Of a DNA stretch of 64,000 nt, positions 53,538-63,669 are shown piece by piece (position 1 is the stretch's first letter; every line of letters begins with the position of its first letter). A program made the position numbers and the translations under genes. The DNA comes from Rossellomorea aquimaris TF-12 (lineage in GTDB: Bacteria > Bacillota > Bacilli > Bacillales > Bacillaceae_B). The stretch covers positions 124,001 through 188,000 of the forward strand of contig NZ_LQXM01000022.1 of assembly GCF_001648555.1 (NCBI RefSeq), given 5' to 3'. The notes beneath the pieces were generated by a model. That model did not search any database, was not told where the DNA came from, and worked only from the letters and a program-made list of their open reading frames with translations.

Positions 53538-53578
53538 GACCCTTAGTGCCGAATGAAGGTACTTTAAGGGTTTTTTTA
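53538..53578 (+). terminator. Terminator of spoIVB
   Basis: ACCCTTAGTGCC…GGTACTTTAAGGG followed by TTTTTTT. Confidence 0.8.
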
Positions 53579-53633
53579 ATTTCTTTTAATAAAATTTGCT
53601 AATGTATCTCAAGGATTGATAAAATAAAGATTA

Positions 53634-53768
53634 TTCGACAAAAGTACATATATTTATCGAATGTGGTCGAAATTTAGAGTAATCATTAGAAAATAAGAGA
53701 AAAGATATTATTTTTTAGATTTTTTTCAAAAATAAAAGGATTTTGGGTTGCATTGTCGAAAATGTTAT
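53634..53768 (+). promoter_or_regulatory. spo0A regulatory region: 0A boxes and a sigma-H promoter
   Basis: 0A-box-like sites: TTCGACA at 53634-53640 (minus orientation), GTCGAAA at 53666-53672, and TTGTCGAAAA at 53753-53762. AAAGGATTT (53735-53743), 14 nt, GAAAAT (53758-53763) fits a sigma-H promoter whose -10 overlaps the last 0A box. This agrees with the known self-regulation of spo0A through its sporulation promoter. Confidence 0.6.
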
Positions 53769-53821
53769 TTAGAATAAAAATTAGAGACTTGAATTAATTT
53801 GGATTGAGGAGGAAACCTGTA

Positions 53822-54601
53822 GTGAAATCGATTAAAGTATGTGTTGTTGATGATAACCGTGAGCTAACCTCATTATTGGAGGAATACATTGCTTCGCAAA
53901 ATGATATGGAAGTGGTAGGTATTGCACATAATGGTCAAGATTGTTTAGAGTTATTGGAGGAAGTTGATCCAGATGTCTTGGTGTTAGATATTATTATGCC
54001 GCATTTAGATGGCTTAGCTGTTTTAGAGCGTCTACGTGAAAAGAAGAGCATTCCAAATGTTATTATGCTGACAGCTTTCGGACAGGAGGATGTGACGAAA
54101 AAGGCAGTGGATCTAGGGGCTTCCTACTTTATTTTAAAACCATTTGATATGGAAAACCTGGTTAGCCATATAAGACAAGTTAGTGGTAAATCAAATCCAA
54201 TTATTAAGAAATCTTCCTCATCCAGAATGAATTCAGATCATAAACCAAGAAATTTAGATGCGAGTATAACAAGCATTATTCATGAAATTGGTGTACCTGC
54301 TCACATTAAAGGTTATTTATATTTAAGAGAAGCCATTTCTATGGTCTATAACGACATTGAATTACTTGGTTCGATTACCAAGGTTTTATATCCTGATATT
54401 GCAAAGAAATATAATACCACAGCGTCACGTGTAGAACGTGCAATCCGCCATGCTATCGAAGTTGCCTGGAGTCGTGGGAATATCGACAGTATCTCAAGTC
54501 TATTTGGTTATACGGTTAGCATGTCTAAAGCAAAGCCGACAAATAGTGAATTCATTGCCATGGTAGCCGACAAGCTTCGTTTAGAGCATAAAGCTTCATG
54601 A
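53822..54601 (+). CDS. spo0A: Sporulation master regulator Spo0A
   Basis: 259 aa from GTG 53822 (GAGGAGGAAA 8 nt upstream). Receiver domain with VVDDNRE, phospho-acceptor aspartate in [13 protein letters not shown] and lysine in YFILKPFD; the effector domain has [19 protein letters not shown] and the recognition region [20 protein letters not shown], identical in pattern to Spo0A of Bacillus. Confidence 0.98.
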   Translation: MKSIKVCVVDDNRELTSLLEEYIASQNDMEVVGIAHNGQDCLELLEEVDPDVLVLDIIMPHLDGLAVLERLREKKSIPNVIMLTAFGQEDVTKKAVDLGASYFILKPFDMENLVSHIRQVSGKSNPIIKKSSSSRMNSDHKPRNLDASITSIIHEIGVPAHIKGYLYLREAISMVYNDIELLGSITKVLYPDIAKKYNTTASRVERAIRHAIEVAWSRGNIDSISSLFGYTVSMSKAKPTNSEFIAMVADKLRLEHKAS

Positions 54602-54663
54602 GAGAGTAAGGAATAAGTGGAATTTTGCTATTAATAACTTTTTACACAAAGTATATTGTTCTC

Positions 54664-54699
54664 AAAAACCCCATAACCATATAGGTTATGGGGTTTTTA
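54664..54699 (+). terminator. Terminator of spo0A
   Basis: AAAAACCCCATAACC / GGTTATGGGGTTTTT. Confidence 0.9.
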
Positions 54700-55036
54700 T
54701 CATTTGGACCTTTTCGGAAACTTTTGTTGTTTTTATAAAAGCAATCAGCTTTTTTAGAAAACAGCATTTTTCCAAGTGCATCGGTCTGATACGAGCTTGT
54801 AAGAAGACATACTTTTTAAGTGTTGAAGGATTACTGATGCTTACATAATGAGTGGTTTGGTAACAAAGGTTTGTCTAGTTTTGAAGACGAAGCTTAAAGC
54901 TTCAATCTAGGACTTCTGAAAAAAGTAAAATTAAGCAAAAGCCTTTTTTACAATATATAGTAGTTAGCCCTTACAGCTTGTCTTTAAGTGAATAAGATAA
55001 GAATGTACTACAATAACATATCGGAGGTGAAGAAAA
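54700..55036. other. Noncoding stretch before the small arginine-rich gene
   Basis: No gene seen. Near 54985-55016 GTGAATAAG and CTACAATAAC resemble sporulation (sigma-E/K) promoter elements, only weakly. Confidence 0.3.
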
Positions 55037-55258
55037 ATGGGTTGTGGTAGAAGAAATAATGTAGCAGGTGCGTTTGACCGCCGTAACAGACGTGATGATG
55101 TAGCAGGAGCTTCTGACAGAAATTTTAGAGTTCCTGTGAAAGCATTTATTGAAGGGGAAGACTTTTGCAGAGCTGTACGCAGATGTATTGCCGATGATCT
55201 TGTAGCTGGAGCTCGAGATGATAACCGTGATAGACGTCGTCGCAGATGCTGGTTCTAA
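55037..55258 (+). CDS. Small arginine- and cysteine-containing protein, 73 aa
   Basis: Strong Shine-Dalgarno (CGGAGGTG, 9 nt before ATG). The product MGCGRRNNVAGAFDRRNRRD continues with two further repeats of a D/R-D-(D/N)-V-A-G-A-like unit (DDVAGASDRN, DDLVAGARDDNRD) and ends RRRRRCWF. Four cysteines and about a quarter arginine. It is bounded by terminators, so it is a single gene. Its composition recalls small spore-coat or nucleoprotein-like spore components, but no family is recognised; the location next to spo0A is suggestive only. Confidence 0.65.
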   Translation: MGCGRRNNVAGAFDRRNRRDDVAGASDRNFRVPVKAFIEGEDFCRAVRRCIADDLVAGARDDNRDRRRRRCWF

Positions 55259-55303
55259 CTTTTTCCTAAAGCAAACCTCTAAAAAAACCTCCTTATAGAA
55301 AGA

Positions 55304-55345
55304 AAAGATCCTGAGAGATACCACAGCTCTCAGGATCTTTTGTTT
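55304..55345 (+). terminator. Terminator of the small arginine-rich gene
   Basis: AAGATCCTGAGAG / CTCTCAGGATCTTTTG. Confidence 0.85.
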
Positions 55346-55438
55346 TAAAAAGTGAGGAATCTGTAACTTAAAAAGTTAGGGTTAATCAATTATACTTATA
55401 TGAAAACAATCGTTATTTTGAAAGGAACCTATAAGGCG

Positions 55439-57025
55439 ATGATGAAAAATGACTATTTTTCCCTTACAGAAAAAAATGCCGTCCTTTATATAAATGTAAA
55501 TAAAAAAGGATTTAATATTCTACAATTTAATTCGCTTATCAAAAAATATCCCAGAGTGAGTATTTCGGATGTGATCACATTAAGGGATGCCTTGCAAAAT
55601 GCAGATTCCGAGGATACGAAGATAGGGTATCTGAAACCTGAGATCGAATGCTCCATTACAGCAGATGAAATGGAAGCGGATGTTATTTTACATATAACTG
55701 AGGAACAATTTTTAAATAACAAAAACCATTACTATGAAGAAGTAAAGAAGCGTTTACAGTTAATGGGAGTGAAAAAACAGTTTATAATTCAAGAGAATAT
55801 GGAACTGATCCGACCTGGAATTCCTTTAGTCGTTGCTAGGGGGGAGGACCAAGTAAATGGGGAGGATGCCCGTATTTCATTCATTGAAAAGGCTGAACGG
55901 AAACCGTCTATAACCGAAGAAGGAAAAGCTGATTACTTTGATATGAATTTTTTCACTGATGTGAAAACAGGAGATTGGTTAGGGGAGAAGGAATATATTT
56001 CAAAGGGTAAAAACGGGGTCACCCTCTTAGGGAAAATCATTCCCTTCAAAGCTGGTTCTGATAAACCTTTGCTATACGATATGAATTCAGTTATGGAAAC
56101 GGAAGAAAATAATAAAACCGTTTTACGTGCCAGAAGGGATGGAATTGTAGAGTTTACAGCAGGGAAAATATCAGTTGGAGAACACCTGTTCATAGAGGAG
56201 GATGTTGGAGTTGAAACGGGTAACATTGATTTCGATGGAAGTGTCACCATTAGAGGAACCATTCAGCCTGGATATAGTGTACGGGCTACAAAAGATATTT
56301 CAATTTTAGGGCTATTAGGTGTTAGTAGTTGTAAAAGTGTCATATCCACCACAGGAGATATTTTTATTAAAGGAGGGGTTTATGGAAATAACAAAACCCT
56401 CATTGAAGCTGGAAGAGATATATACGTCAAACATGCCAATGAATGTTCATTAAAGGCGAAAGAACTTATATTTATCGGCTTTTATTCAAAAGGCTGCACT
56501 CTTCATGCTAATCATATAAAGACAGATGAAAGTAAGGGAAGGATAGTTGGAGGATACGTAAAAGCGAAAGGGAGTATTGTAACAGGAACGGTTGGAAATA
56601 AAGCTGAAAAGAAGACGGAACTTGTATTAGAAGGGATAGAAAGAGAAGAAATTGAAAAGGAATATAAGCATATTTTACTCAAATATAAACAGTTGTTAAA
56701 ATCAAAGGAAAAGCTACAAAAAGCTACTTCATCCTTAAGTGATAAATATCATAAGCTAAATGGAGAAGGGAAAAAGAAGTATGATGATCTTTATCAGCAG
56801 TTAGTTACTGTATTAAAAGAAATAATGCATGTAGAACAAGAAAGGAAATCTTTGGCTACGCTCCTTAAAGTGAAAGGAAATGGGGAAGTTACTGTTTTGA
56901 AAAATATTTACCCTAATTCAACCATTGAATTTTTTGGTTGTAAGAAAAGGTTCAAAACCCAAACACGTGGTACTTTTTACATGTTGGAAAATGATATTCA
57001 TTACGAAAAGGAAGTGGATTCATGA
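55439..57025 (+). CDS. DUF342 / FapA-family polymer-binding-like protein
   Basis: About 528 aa from ATG 55439 (AAAGGAAC upstream); the frame is open to an ATG at 55400 with no binding site. The N-terminal part has the MKNDYFSL…GFNILQFN start and a FIEKAER…DYFDMNFFTDVKTGDWLGEK block; the middle is a right-handed beta-helix (GNIDFDGSVTIRGTIQPGY, VISTTGDIFIKGGVYGNN); the end is a coiled coil. DUF342/FapA proteins are cytosolic and linked to cell envelope or flagellar assembly. Overlaps yqiK by 4 nt. Confidence 0.87.
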   Translation: MMKNDYFSLTEKNAVLYINVNKKGFNILQFNSLIKKYPRVSISDVITLRDALQNADSEDTKIGYLKPEIECSITADEMEADVILHITEEQFLNNKNHYYEEVKKRLQLMGVKKQFIIQENMELIRPGIPLVVARGEDQVNGEDARISFIEKAERKPSITEEGKADYFDMNFFTDVKTGDWLGEKEYISKGKNGVTLLGKIIPFKAGSDKPLLYDMNSVMETEENNKTVLRARRDGIVEFTAGKISVGEHLFIEEDVGVETGNIDFDGSVTIRGTIQPGYSVRATKDISILGLLGVSSCKSVISTTGDIFIKGGVYGNNKTLIEAGRDIYVKHANECSLKAKELIFIGFYSKGCTLHANHIKTDESKGRIVGGYVKAKGSIVTGTVGNKAEKKTELVLEGIEREEIEKEYKHILLKYKQLLKSKEKLQKATSSLSDKYHKLNGEGKKKYDDLYQQLVTVLKEIMHVEQERKSLATLLKVKGNGEVTVLKNIYPNSTIEFFGCKKRFKTQTRGTFYMLENDIHYEKEVDS

Positions 57026-57759
57026 CGTTCATTTTGGCTCATAGAGGATCGGCAGGAACTCACCCTGAAAATACGATGGAGGCTTTTTATGAGGCTGAAA
57101 GAGTCGGAGCTGATGGAATAGAGTTAGATGTGCAGTTAACAAAAGATGGTGAAGTGGTCGTTATACACGACGAAAGTGTGGATCGGACTACAAATGGTAA
57201 AGGGTTTGTTAAAGATTATACTCTTAAAGAAATAAAAAAGCTTGAAGCCAACTATAAATTTAAAAAGAAATTTCTTAAGAAAAATAGAATTCCTTCATTA
57301 GTCGAGGTGTTCCAGTGGCTTAAAGGAAATGAACTGATTTGTAATATTGAACTTAAGAACAGCATTATGGATTATGAAGGACTTGAGGAGAAAGTGATTG
57401 ATTTAATCGAAAAATATGAATTCGAAGACCGTGTGATTATTTCATCATTCAATCATTATTCTCTCGTGGCATGCTACCGGATAAAACCAACTATTGAAAT
57501 TGCCCCCCTTTATTCTTCAAGTTTATATATGCCATGGATATATGCCCAATCCATTAGAGCGAAAGGTATCCATCCTAATATTAAGGTGGCTCGAGACGAG
57601 ATTATCGTAGAAGCTATGAGAAATGGAATGGCAGTAAGACCTTATACCATTAATAATGAAAAACAAATGAAAAGGCTCTTCACAATTGGGTGTACGGCAT
57701 TCGTAACCGATTATCCTGAAAAGGCCATTAGAGTTCGAAATGACATAAAGAAAAGCTAG
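57022..57759 (+). CDS. yqiK: Glycerophosphodiester phosphodiesterase
   Basis: 245 aa. TIM-barrel GDPD with LAHRGSAGTHPENTMEAF, GIELDVQLTKDGEVVVIHDE and NIELKN, the metal and catalytic residues (His, Glu, Asp). No signal peptide, so it is cytosolic. Releases glycerol-3-phosphate from deacylated lipids. ATGA overlap with the DUF342 gene. Confidence 0.94.
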   Translation: MTFILAHRGSAGTHPENTMEAFYEAERVGADGIELDVQLTKDGEVVVIHDESVDRTTNGKGFVKDYTLKEIKKLEANYKFKKKFLKKNRIPSLVEVFQWLKGNELICNIELKNSIMDYEGLEEKVIDLIEKYEFEDRVIISSFNHYSLVACYRIKPTIEIAPLYSSSLYMPWIYAQSIRAKGIHPNIKVARDEIIVEAMRNGMAVRPYTINNEKQMKRLFTIGCTAFVTDYPEKAIRVRNDIKKS

Positions 57760-57782
57760 CTTATTGAAGCTAGCTTTTTTTA
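57752..57782. terminator. Terminator between yqiK and yqzF
   Basis: AAAGCTAGCTT / AAGCTAGCTTTTTTT; covers the yqiK stop and the end of yqzF. Confidence 0.8.
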
Positions 57783-58009
57783 TCGAACCTCTTTTGAACT
57801 TTGTTTCTCTTTCGATCCCTATGCAGGACAAAACCTGCGATAAAACCTAACCCACATACGAAAAATAGTAGTCCAACAAAGAATTGTAACCATAAATAAG
57901 GTATAGGTGGCTGTAATATTCCAAATAACATATCTCTCATTAACTTGATTCCAAGTGCTGCTAATGCACCAGGGATCAACATAATAATTAAAGCAATAAT
58001 TCGAACCAT
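57770..58009 (-). CDS. yqzF: DUF2627 membrane protein YqzF
   Basis: 79 aa from ATG 58009; an ATG 3 codons earlier is only 2 nt from AAAGGAG. Two membrane helices (RIIALIIMLIPGALAALGI and LWLQFFVGLLFFVCGLGFIAGF) separated by the MRDMLFGIL block and followed by a basic tail, as in DUF2627. Function unknown. Divergent from bkdR. Confidence 0.87.
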   Translation of the reverse strand: MVRIIALIIMLIPGALAALGIKLMRDMLFGILQPPIPYLWLQFFVGLLFFVCGLGFIAGFVLHRDRKRNKVQKRFDKKS

Positions 58010-58100
58010 TTTACACATTGCTCCTTTTTATTTTCATACTAAAAGTCTACCTCCATCTAGAAAATTGTCAAGCAGCTTCTCTTAGTGTAAGATTAAAAGT

Positions 58101-58146
58101 GTGAAATAAATTGCAGGTTGAGACAGTTGGGGTGAAAAAAATTGCA
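58101..58146 (+). promoter_or_regulatory. Two GTGAAAnAAATTGCA motifs before and over the bkdR start
   Basis: GTGAAATAAATTGCA (58101-58115) and GTGAAAAAAATTGCA (58132-58146), 31 bp apart; the second contains the TTG start codon. The first recurs exactly at 60200-60214. Candidate BkdR binding sites, which would make bkdR self-controlled. Confidence 0.5.
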
Positions 58147-60208
58147 AGAGGTACTTATTATTGGTGGTGGAAAAGGTGGTACAGCCATTTTAAGAATTCT
58201 TCATGAAGTTTCCCTTATGAAAGTAATAGGTGTTGTTGATTTAAACAATAACGCACCGGGAATAAAAATGGCTATGGAATTAGGCATACCTTATGGAGAC
58301 GATTGGAAACCACTTTTAAACGAATCCGTCGACATCGTTATTGATGTGACAGGCGATCAACGAGTGTTTGAAGAAGTAAGAGAAAAAAGAGGAAAAAGTA
58401 CAGTTATTATTCCAGGTAGTGTTGCTTTCCTTATATCAAAGCTTCTTGAAGAAAAAGAAGATTTAATACATCAATTAACAAGTGAATCCTTTAAAAGGGA
58501 CTTGATATTTAATTCCACAGACGATGGAATGGTAGGTATAGATGATAAAGGTAATGTGATGCTCTTTAACAAAAGTGCAGAAAGAATGATTGGTAAGGAG
58601 CAGGAACATGCTCTTGGGGTGCATATCTCTGAGGTTGTTCCAGAAAGTAAGTTAACCACTACATTAGAAACAAGAAGAACCGAAATTAATCAAGAGGTAT
58701 TATTACATAATGGTTTAAAGATCATTTCTAATCGCATTCCGATGATTACGGAAACGGATGAAATTATTGGGGCTTTCTCTGTATTTAAAGATATTACAGA
58801 GGTTGTGAACCTAGCTGAAGAAATTACGAACCTTAAAGAAATTCAAACCATGCTAGAAGCGATTATTCATTCAAGTGATGATGCCATCTCCGTAGTGGAT
58901 GAAGAAGGAAAAGGGATATTAATTAATCCCGCTTATACTAGAATCACAGGGTTATCTCAGGAAGAAGTCATCGGAAAGCCGGCCACTGCAGATATTTCTG
59001 AAGGGGAAAGTATACATTTGAAAGTTCTTCAAACGAGAAGAGCGATTCGTGGTACGAAAATGAGGGTTGGTCCAAAAAGAAAAGAAGTCATTGTGAACGT
59101 TGCCCCAATCATTGTGAACGGTAAATTAAAGGGTAGTGTAGGTGTCATTCATGATATGTCTGAAATTCAATCTCTTACTCAAGAATTAGATCGAGCTAGG
59201 AGAATTATTCGCACTCTCGAAGCAAAATATATGTTTGAAGACATCATTGGGGATTCTGAAGAAATGAACCTAGCTGTAGAACAAGCGAAATTAGGGGCGA
59301 AAACACCTGCGACGGTTTTATTAAGAGGAGAATCCGGCACAGGTAAAGAATTATTCGCACATGCGATACATAATGCGAGTAACCGCAAATTTAACAAATT
59401 CCTTCGCGTTAATTGTGCAGCTTTGTCCGAAAGTTTATTGGAAAGCGAATTGTTTGGGTACGAAGAAGGTGCTTTTTCTGGAGCGAAACGCGGTGGTAAA
59501 AGAGGGTTATTTGAGGAAGCGAATAACGGGAGTATCTTTTTAGATGAAATTGGAGAATTGAGTGCAAACACTCAAGCTAAATTATTGAGGGTACTACAAG
59601 AAAATGAGATTGTTCGTGTCGGCGGTACGAAATCCATCCAAATAAATGTAAGGGTGATTGCAGCTACAAATGTAAACTTGGAAAAAGGAATAGCAGATGG
59701 TTCATTTAGAGAAGATTTATATTATCGACTCAATCGAATGCCTATTCAAATCCCTCCCCTGAGAAATCGAAAATCGGATATTCCTCTTATTACCGAACAA
59801 TTGATCACGAAGATTAATCAAGATTACGGTAGGAACGTAGAGGGAGTAACAAAGGATGCAATGATGAAATTAATGAATTATCATTGGCCTGGAAATGTAA
59901 GAGAGTTAGAAAATGTTTTAGGTAGAGCGATAATCTTCATGAAATATAATGAAATTAATATTGATAGTAACCATCTACCTCCATTAGAAAGTGTCTCAAA
60001 GGTAAATCAACCGCAGCTATCTTCAACTTTTGATAGAAAAGGGGATTTAGCTACACAGCTCGAACAATTTGAGAAAAATATAATTACTCAAGTTTTAGAG
60101 CAGAATAAGGGTAATAAAACTGCCACTGCCAAAGAATTAAATGTATCTGTCAGAAACCTCTATTATAAAATTGACAAATATAACCTTGAAAAAAATAGCG
60201 TGAAATAA
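58142..60208 (+). CDS. bkdR: Sigma-54-dependent activator BkdR
   Basis: 688 aa from TTG 58142 (TTGGGGTGA upstream). Domains: Rossmann-like sensor ([14 protein letters not shown], 1-100), two PAS domains (near 120-220 and 235-345), AAA+ domain with Walker [14 protein letters not shown] (about 396) and sigma-54 contact loop [12 protein letters not shown] (443-448; GAFSGA for the usual GAFTGA), arginine fingers in [14 protein letters not shown], and a Fis-type helix-turn-helix ([20 protein letters not shown]). Activates the ptb-bcd-buk-lpdV operon in response to branched-chain amino acids. Confidence 0.95.
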   Translation: MQEVLIIGGGKGGTAILRILHEVSLMKVIGVVDLNNNAPGIKMAMELGIPYGDDWKPLLNESVDIVIDVTGDQRVFEEVREKRGKSTVIIPGSVAFLISKLLEEKEDLIHQLTSESFKRDLIFNSTDDGMVGIDDKGNVMLFNKSAERMIGKEQEHALGVHISEVVPESKLTTTLETRRTEINQEVLLHNGLKIISNRIPMITETDEIIGAFSVFKDITEVVNLAEEITNLKEIQTMLEAIIHSSDDAISVVDEEGKGILINPAYTRITGLSQEEVIGKPATADISEGESIHLKVLQTRRAIRGTKMRVGPKRKEVIVNVAPIIVNGKLKGSVGVIHDMSEIQSLTQELDRARRIIRTLEAKYMFEDIIGDSEEMNLAVEQAKLGAKTPATVLLRGESGTGKELFAHAIHNASNRKFNKFLRVNCAALSESLLESELFGYEEGAFSGAKRGGKRGLFEEANNGSIFLDEIGELSANTQAKLLRVLQENEIVRVGGTKSIQINVRVIAATNVNLEKGIADGSFREDLYYRLNRMPIQIPPLRNRKSDIPLITEQLITKINQDYGRNVEGVTKDAMMKLMNYHWPGNVRELENVLGRAIIFMKYNEINIDSNHLPPLESVSKVNQPQLSSTFDRKGDLATQLEQFEKNIITQVLEQNKGNKTATAKELNVSVRNLYYKIDKYNLEKNSVK

Positions 60209-60234
60209 ATTGCACACCATGAAGAAAATTGCAG
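60200..60234 (+). promoter_or_regulatory. Candidate BkdR upstream activating site
   Basis: GTGAAATAAATTGCA at 60200-60214 (covering the bkdR stop) and GAAGAAAATTGCAGG at 60221-60235, 19 bp apart, 45-75 bp before the sigma-54 promoter, the usual place for an enhancer site. Confidence 0.55.
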
Positions 60235-60275
60235 GTATAAAAATAGTATATTAAAGCGTTTTCAACATTTTAAAG

Positions 60276-60293
60276 TTGGCACGGTTCTTGCAT
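60276..60293 (+). promoter_or_regulatory. Sigma-54 (-24/-12) promoter of the bkd operon
   Basis: TTGGCAC, GGTTC, TTGCAT matches the consensus TGGCAC-N5-TTGCW at every fixed position. It lies 51 nt before ptb. Confidence 0.93.
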
Positions 60294-60344
60294 GATTGTT
60301 AAATGGGTACAAAAAATGAGCGAAAAGGGGTTGAAACGACAAAC

Positions 60345-61253
60345 ATGAATCTACAATCTTTGGTAGAACAAGCAACCCAAAAAGAAAATTCCATTGTAGC
60401 TGTAGCAGCTGCAGAGGATAAAGAGGTCATTGGTGCAGTCTCGATGGCTGTGGAAAAAAAGATGGCGGAATTCTTATTATTTGGTGATAAAGAAAAGATA
60501 GAAAGCGTGATAGATGAGGTTGCACCCCAGCTGAAATCCAGTCATGATATTAAGATTAAACACGCGTTTTCACCTCAGAAAGCAGCAGAACTCGCTGTAA
60601 AAGCTGTGAAAGAAAACGAAGCGGGAGCTTTAATGAAAGGAAATGTTCCCACCGCTGTGATTTTGAAAGCTGTATTAAATAAAGAGTGGGGTTTACGTAC
60701 TGAGAATGTTTTATCCCATGTGGCTGCGTTTGAGATTTCAGGATATGACAAACTGACGTTTATCACGGATGCAGCTATGAATATTGCTCCTGATCTACAA
60801 CAAAAAGCGCAAATCATAGAAAATGCTGTGTCCGTTGCGAATGCCATCGGAGTACATTTACCTAAAGTGGCACCACTGGCTGCCGTTGAAGTGATAAACC
60901 CTGCTATGCAGGCTACCGTAGATGCAGCTTCATTAACATTAATGAATCAAAGAGGACAGATAAAAGAGTGTGTTGTAAATGGACCGCTCGCTTTAGACAA
61001 CGCTGTTTCTTTGCATGCTGCAGAGCATAAAGGGATTCAAAATGATGTTGCTGGACAAGCAGATATTTTACTGGTACCAAATATAGAAACGGGAAATGCT
61101 TTATACAAATCCCTAATCTATTTTGCCAAAGCAAAGGTTGGAGCGATCATTGCAGGAGCAAAAGCGCCAATTGTATTAACATCCAGAGCGGATAGCGCAG
61201 AGAGTAAGTTATATTCTCTGGCTCTTGCTATATGTTCTGCTACTAATAAATAA
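60345..61253 (+). CDS. ptb: Phosphate butyryltransferase / branched-chain phosphotransacylase
   Basis: 302 aa from ATG 60345 (AAAAGGGG 15 nt upstream; TTG 60330 is possible). Family features ALMKGNVPTAVILKAVL, THVAAFE-like SHVAAFEI, FITDAAMNIAPDL and GAIIAGAKAPIVLTSRADS. Converts branched acyl-CoA to acyl phosphate. First gene of the sigma-54 operon. Confidence 0.95.
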   Translation: MNLQSLVEQATQKENSIVAVAAAEDKEVIGAVSMAVEKKMAEFLLFGDKEKIESVIDEVAPQLKSSHDIKIKHAFSPQKAAELAVKAVKENEAGALMKGNVPTAVILKAVLNKEWGLRTENVLSHVAAFEISGYDKLTFITDAAMNIAPDLQQKAQIIENAVSVANAIGVHLPKVAPLAAVEVINPAMQATVDAASLTLMNQRGQIKECVVNGPLALDNAVSLHAAEHKGIQNDVAGQADILLVPNIETGNALYKSLIYFAKAKVGAIIAGAKAPIVLTSRADSAESKLYSLALAICSATNK

Positions 61254-61286
61254 TATTAAACCAATTTGATAATGGGGGAATTTAGA

Positions 61287-62384
61287 ATGAAAATTTTTAG
61301 CTATATGGAACAATACGACTATGAGCAATTAGTATTTTGTCAAGATGAAGAATCAGGACTAAAAGCAATCATTGCCATTCATGATACAACTCTTGGACCG
61401 GCACTTGGCGGAACTCGCATGTGGACATATGAGTCTGAGGATGCTGCAATTGAAGATGCATTAAGATTAGCTCGTGGTATGACTTACAAGAATGCTGCAG
61501 CTGGACTAAATCTTGGTGGAGGAAAAACGGTTATTATTGGAGATCCTCGTAAAGATAAGAACGAAGAAATGTTCCGTGCATTCGGTCGTTATATTCAAGG
61601 TTTAAATGGCCGTTATATCACTGCTGAAGATGTAGGTACAACGGTTGCAGATATGGATTTAATTCATGAAGAAACAGATTATGTAACAGGTATCTCACCT
61701 GCATTTGGTTCTTCCGGTAACCCATCTCCAGTAACAGCTTATGGTGTATACCGTGGAATCAAAGCTGCTGCTAAAGAAGCTTTTGGTACTGATTCATTAG
61801 AGGGCAAAACGATTGCTGTTCAGGGAATAGGGAATGTTGCATACAATATGTGTCGCCACCTTCATGAAGAAGGAGCAAAGCTTATTGTAACGGATATCAA
61901 TAAAGAAGCCGTTCAACGCGCTGTTGATGAATTCGGAGCAAAAGCAGTCGATATTAATGAAATTTACAGTGTGGATTGTGATATTTTTGCCCCGTGTGCA
62001 CTTGGAGCAATCATTAACGATGAAACAATCCCACAACTAAAGGCTAAAGTAATTGCTGGTGCAGCCAATAACCAATTAAAAGAAACTCGTCATGGTGATG
62101 CTATTCATGAAATGGGTATCGTTTATGCACCTGATTATGTCATCAATGCAGGTGGAGTTATTAACGTTGCAGATGAATTATATGGTTATAACAGTGAAAG
62201 AGCGATGAAAAAAGTAGAGCAAGTTTACAATAATGTAGAGCGTGTAATCGAAATTGCTAAGCGCGATAAAGTTCCAACGTATGTGGCAGCTGATCGTATG
62301 GCGGAGGAAAGAATCGAAAAAATGCGTCGCTCAAGAAGTCAATTCCTACAAAACGGACAACACATCTTAAGCCGTCGTGGTTAA
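61287..62384 (+). CDS. bcd: Leucine (branched-chain amino acid) dehydrogenase
   Basis: 365 aa from ATG 61287 (GGGGGAA upstream). ALGGTRMW, the catalytic lysine region [29 protein letters not shown]-binding [15 protein letters not shown] and GAANNQL; nearly identical to B. subtilis Bcd. Deaminates Leu, Ile and Val to keto acids. Confidence 0.97.
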   Translation: MKIFSYMEQYDYEQLVFCQDEESGLKAIIAIHDTTLGPALGGTRMWTYESEDAAIEDALRLARGMTYKNAAAGLNLGGGKTVIIGDPRKDKNEEMFRAFGRYIQGLNGRYITAEDVGTTVADMDLIHEETDYVTGISPAFGSSGNPSPVTAYGVYRGIKAAAKEAFGTDSLEGKTIAVQGIGNVAYNMCRHLHEEGAKLIVTDINKEAVQRAVDEFGAKAVDINEIYSVDCDIFAPCALGAIINDETIPQLKAKVIAGAANNQLKETRHGDAIHEMGIVYAPDYVINAGGVINVADELYGYNSERAMKKVEQVYNNVERVIEIAKRDKVPTYVAADRMAEERIEKMRRSRSQFLQNGQHILSRRG

Positions 62385-62389
62385 TAAAT

Positions 62390-62432
62390 GGAAAGAACGC
62401 TTTACTTCTTAAAGAGGTGAAGCGTTTCTTCC
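62390..62432 (+). promoter_or_regulatory. Hairpin between bcd and buk
   Basis: GAACGCTTTACTTCT / AGAGGTGAAGCGTTTCTT, about 15 bp. There is no long T-run, so it is more likely an mRNA-stabilising or attenuating element than a full terminator. Confidence 0.5.
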
Positions 62433-62543
62433 CTATAAATGAGAACATATGGGTACAGAACATAAAAAGGGGTTATCTATCATCGGGGGATAAATTCAAG
62501 GTGCAAACAATACAATACAGCTACCCAAATGGAGGTAACAACA

Positions 62544-63650
62544 GTGCAAGAAAATAAACATCGAATATTAGTAATAAATCCAGGATCTACATCAACCAAG
62601 ATTGGTGTATTTGATGATGATCGTTCCGTATTTGAAAAAACAATACGTCATGACACAGAGAATATCAACCAATTTCCAAATATTATTGACCAATATGAGT
62701 TTAGAAAAAATACGATTCTTCAAACGCTGGACGAAGAAGGAATTAACATTTCAAAGCTAAGTGCAGTATGTGGTCGAGGTGGGTTGCTAAGACCGATTGA
62801 AGGTGGAACCTATCTAGTAAATGAAGAGATGCTCAAAGATTTAAAAGAGGGCTTTTCAGGACAGCATGCTTCAAATTTAGGGGGCATTTTAGCCTTTGAA
62901 ATTGCCTCTGGTCTAAACATTCCTTCCTATATTGTGGATCCTGTTGTGGTAGATGAACTTCAGGAATTGGCACGAATATCTGGTTTTTCATTAATAGAAA
63001 GAAAAAGTATTTTTCATGCCTTAAATCAAAAGGCGGTTGCCAGAAGGGTAGCAAAAGAATTTGGAAAGAAATATGAAGACCTTAACCTGATCATTACTCA
63101 TATGGGTGGAGGTATTACTGTAGGCGTTCATCAAAATGGAAAAGTCATTGATGTAAACAATGGTTTACATGGGGACGGACCTTTTAGTCCTGAGAGAGCA
63201 GGTACAGTACCAGCAGGGGACTTAGTGGACTTGTGCTACTCTGGTGATTACTATCGTGATGAAATCATGAAAAAGCTGGTAGGCCAAGGTGGACTAGTCG
63301 GATACCTCGGTACAAGTGATGCGGTGAAGGTAGAGAAAATGATTGAAGGCGGTGACGAGAAAGCCAAGAAGGTGTATGATGCAATGGCTTATCAAATCGC
63401 TAAGGAAATTGGAGCTGCCAGCGCTGTTTTAAACGGGAAAGTAGACGCTATAGTCTTAACAGGTGGACTTGCTTACGGGAAAGACTTTGTTAAATCCATT
63501 AGTGATCGCATTAATTGGGTGGCTGATGTTGTGGTTCATCCAGGAGAAAATGAATTACAAGCTCTTGCAGAAGGGGCTTTAAGAGTATTGAAGAATGAAG
63601 AAGATTATAAAGTTTATCCAGGAAGTGTAAAGAAAAGAGCAACAGTATAA
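62544..63650 (+). CDS. buk: Butyrate kinase / branched-chain acid kinase
   Basis: 368 aa from GTG 62544 (TGGAGGTAA 7 nt upstream). Acetokinase-family [29 protein letters not shown] and [10 protein letters not shown]. Turns acyl phosphate into the branched acid plus ATP, giving energy and precursors for branched fatty acids. Confidence 0.95.
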   Translation: MQENKHRILVINPGSTSTKIGVFDDDRSVFEKTIRHDTENINQFPNIIDQYEFRKNTILQTLDEEGINISKLSAVCGRGGLLRPIEGGTYLVNEEMLKDLKEGFSGQHASNLGGILAFEIASGLNIPSYIVDPVVVDELQELARISGFSLIERKSIFHALNQKAVARRVAKEFGKKYEDLNLIITHMGGGITVGVHQNGKVIDVNNGLHGDGPFSPERAGTVPAGDLVDLCYSGDYYRDEIMKKLVGQGGLVGYLGTSDAVKVEKMIEGGDEKAKKVYDAMAYQIAKEIGAASAVLNGKVDAIVLTGGLAYGKDFVKSISDRINWVADVVVHPGENELQALAEGALRVLKNEEDYKVYPGSVKKRATV

Positions 63651-63669
63651 GAGCGAGGAGGATGCAGCA

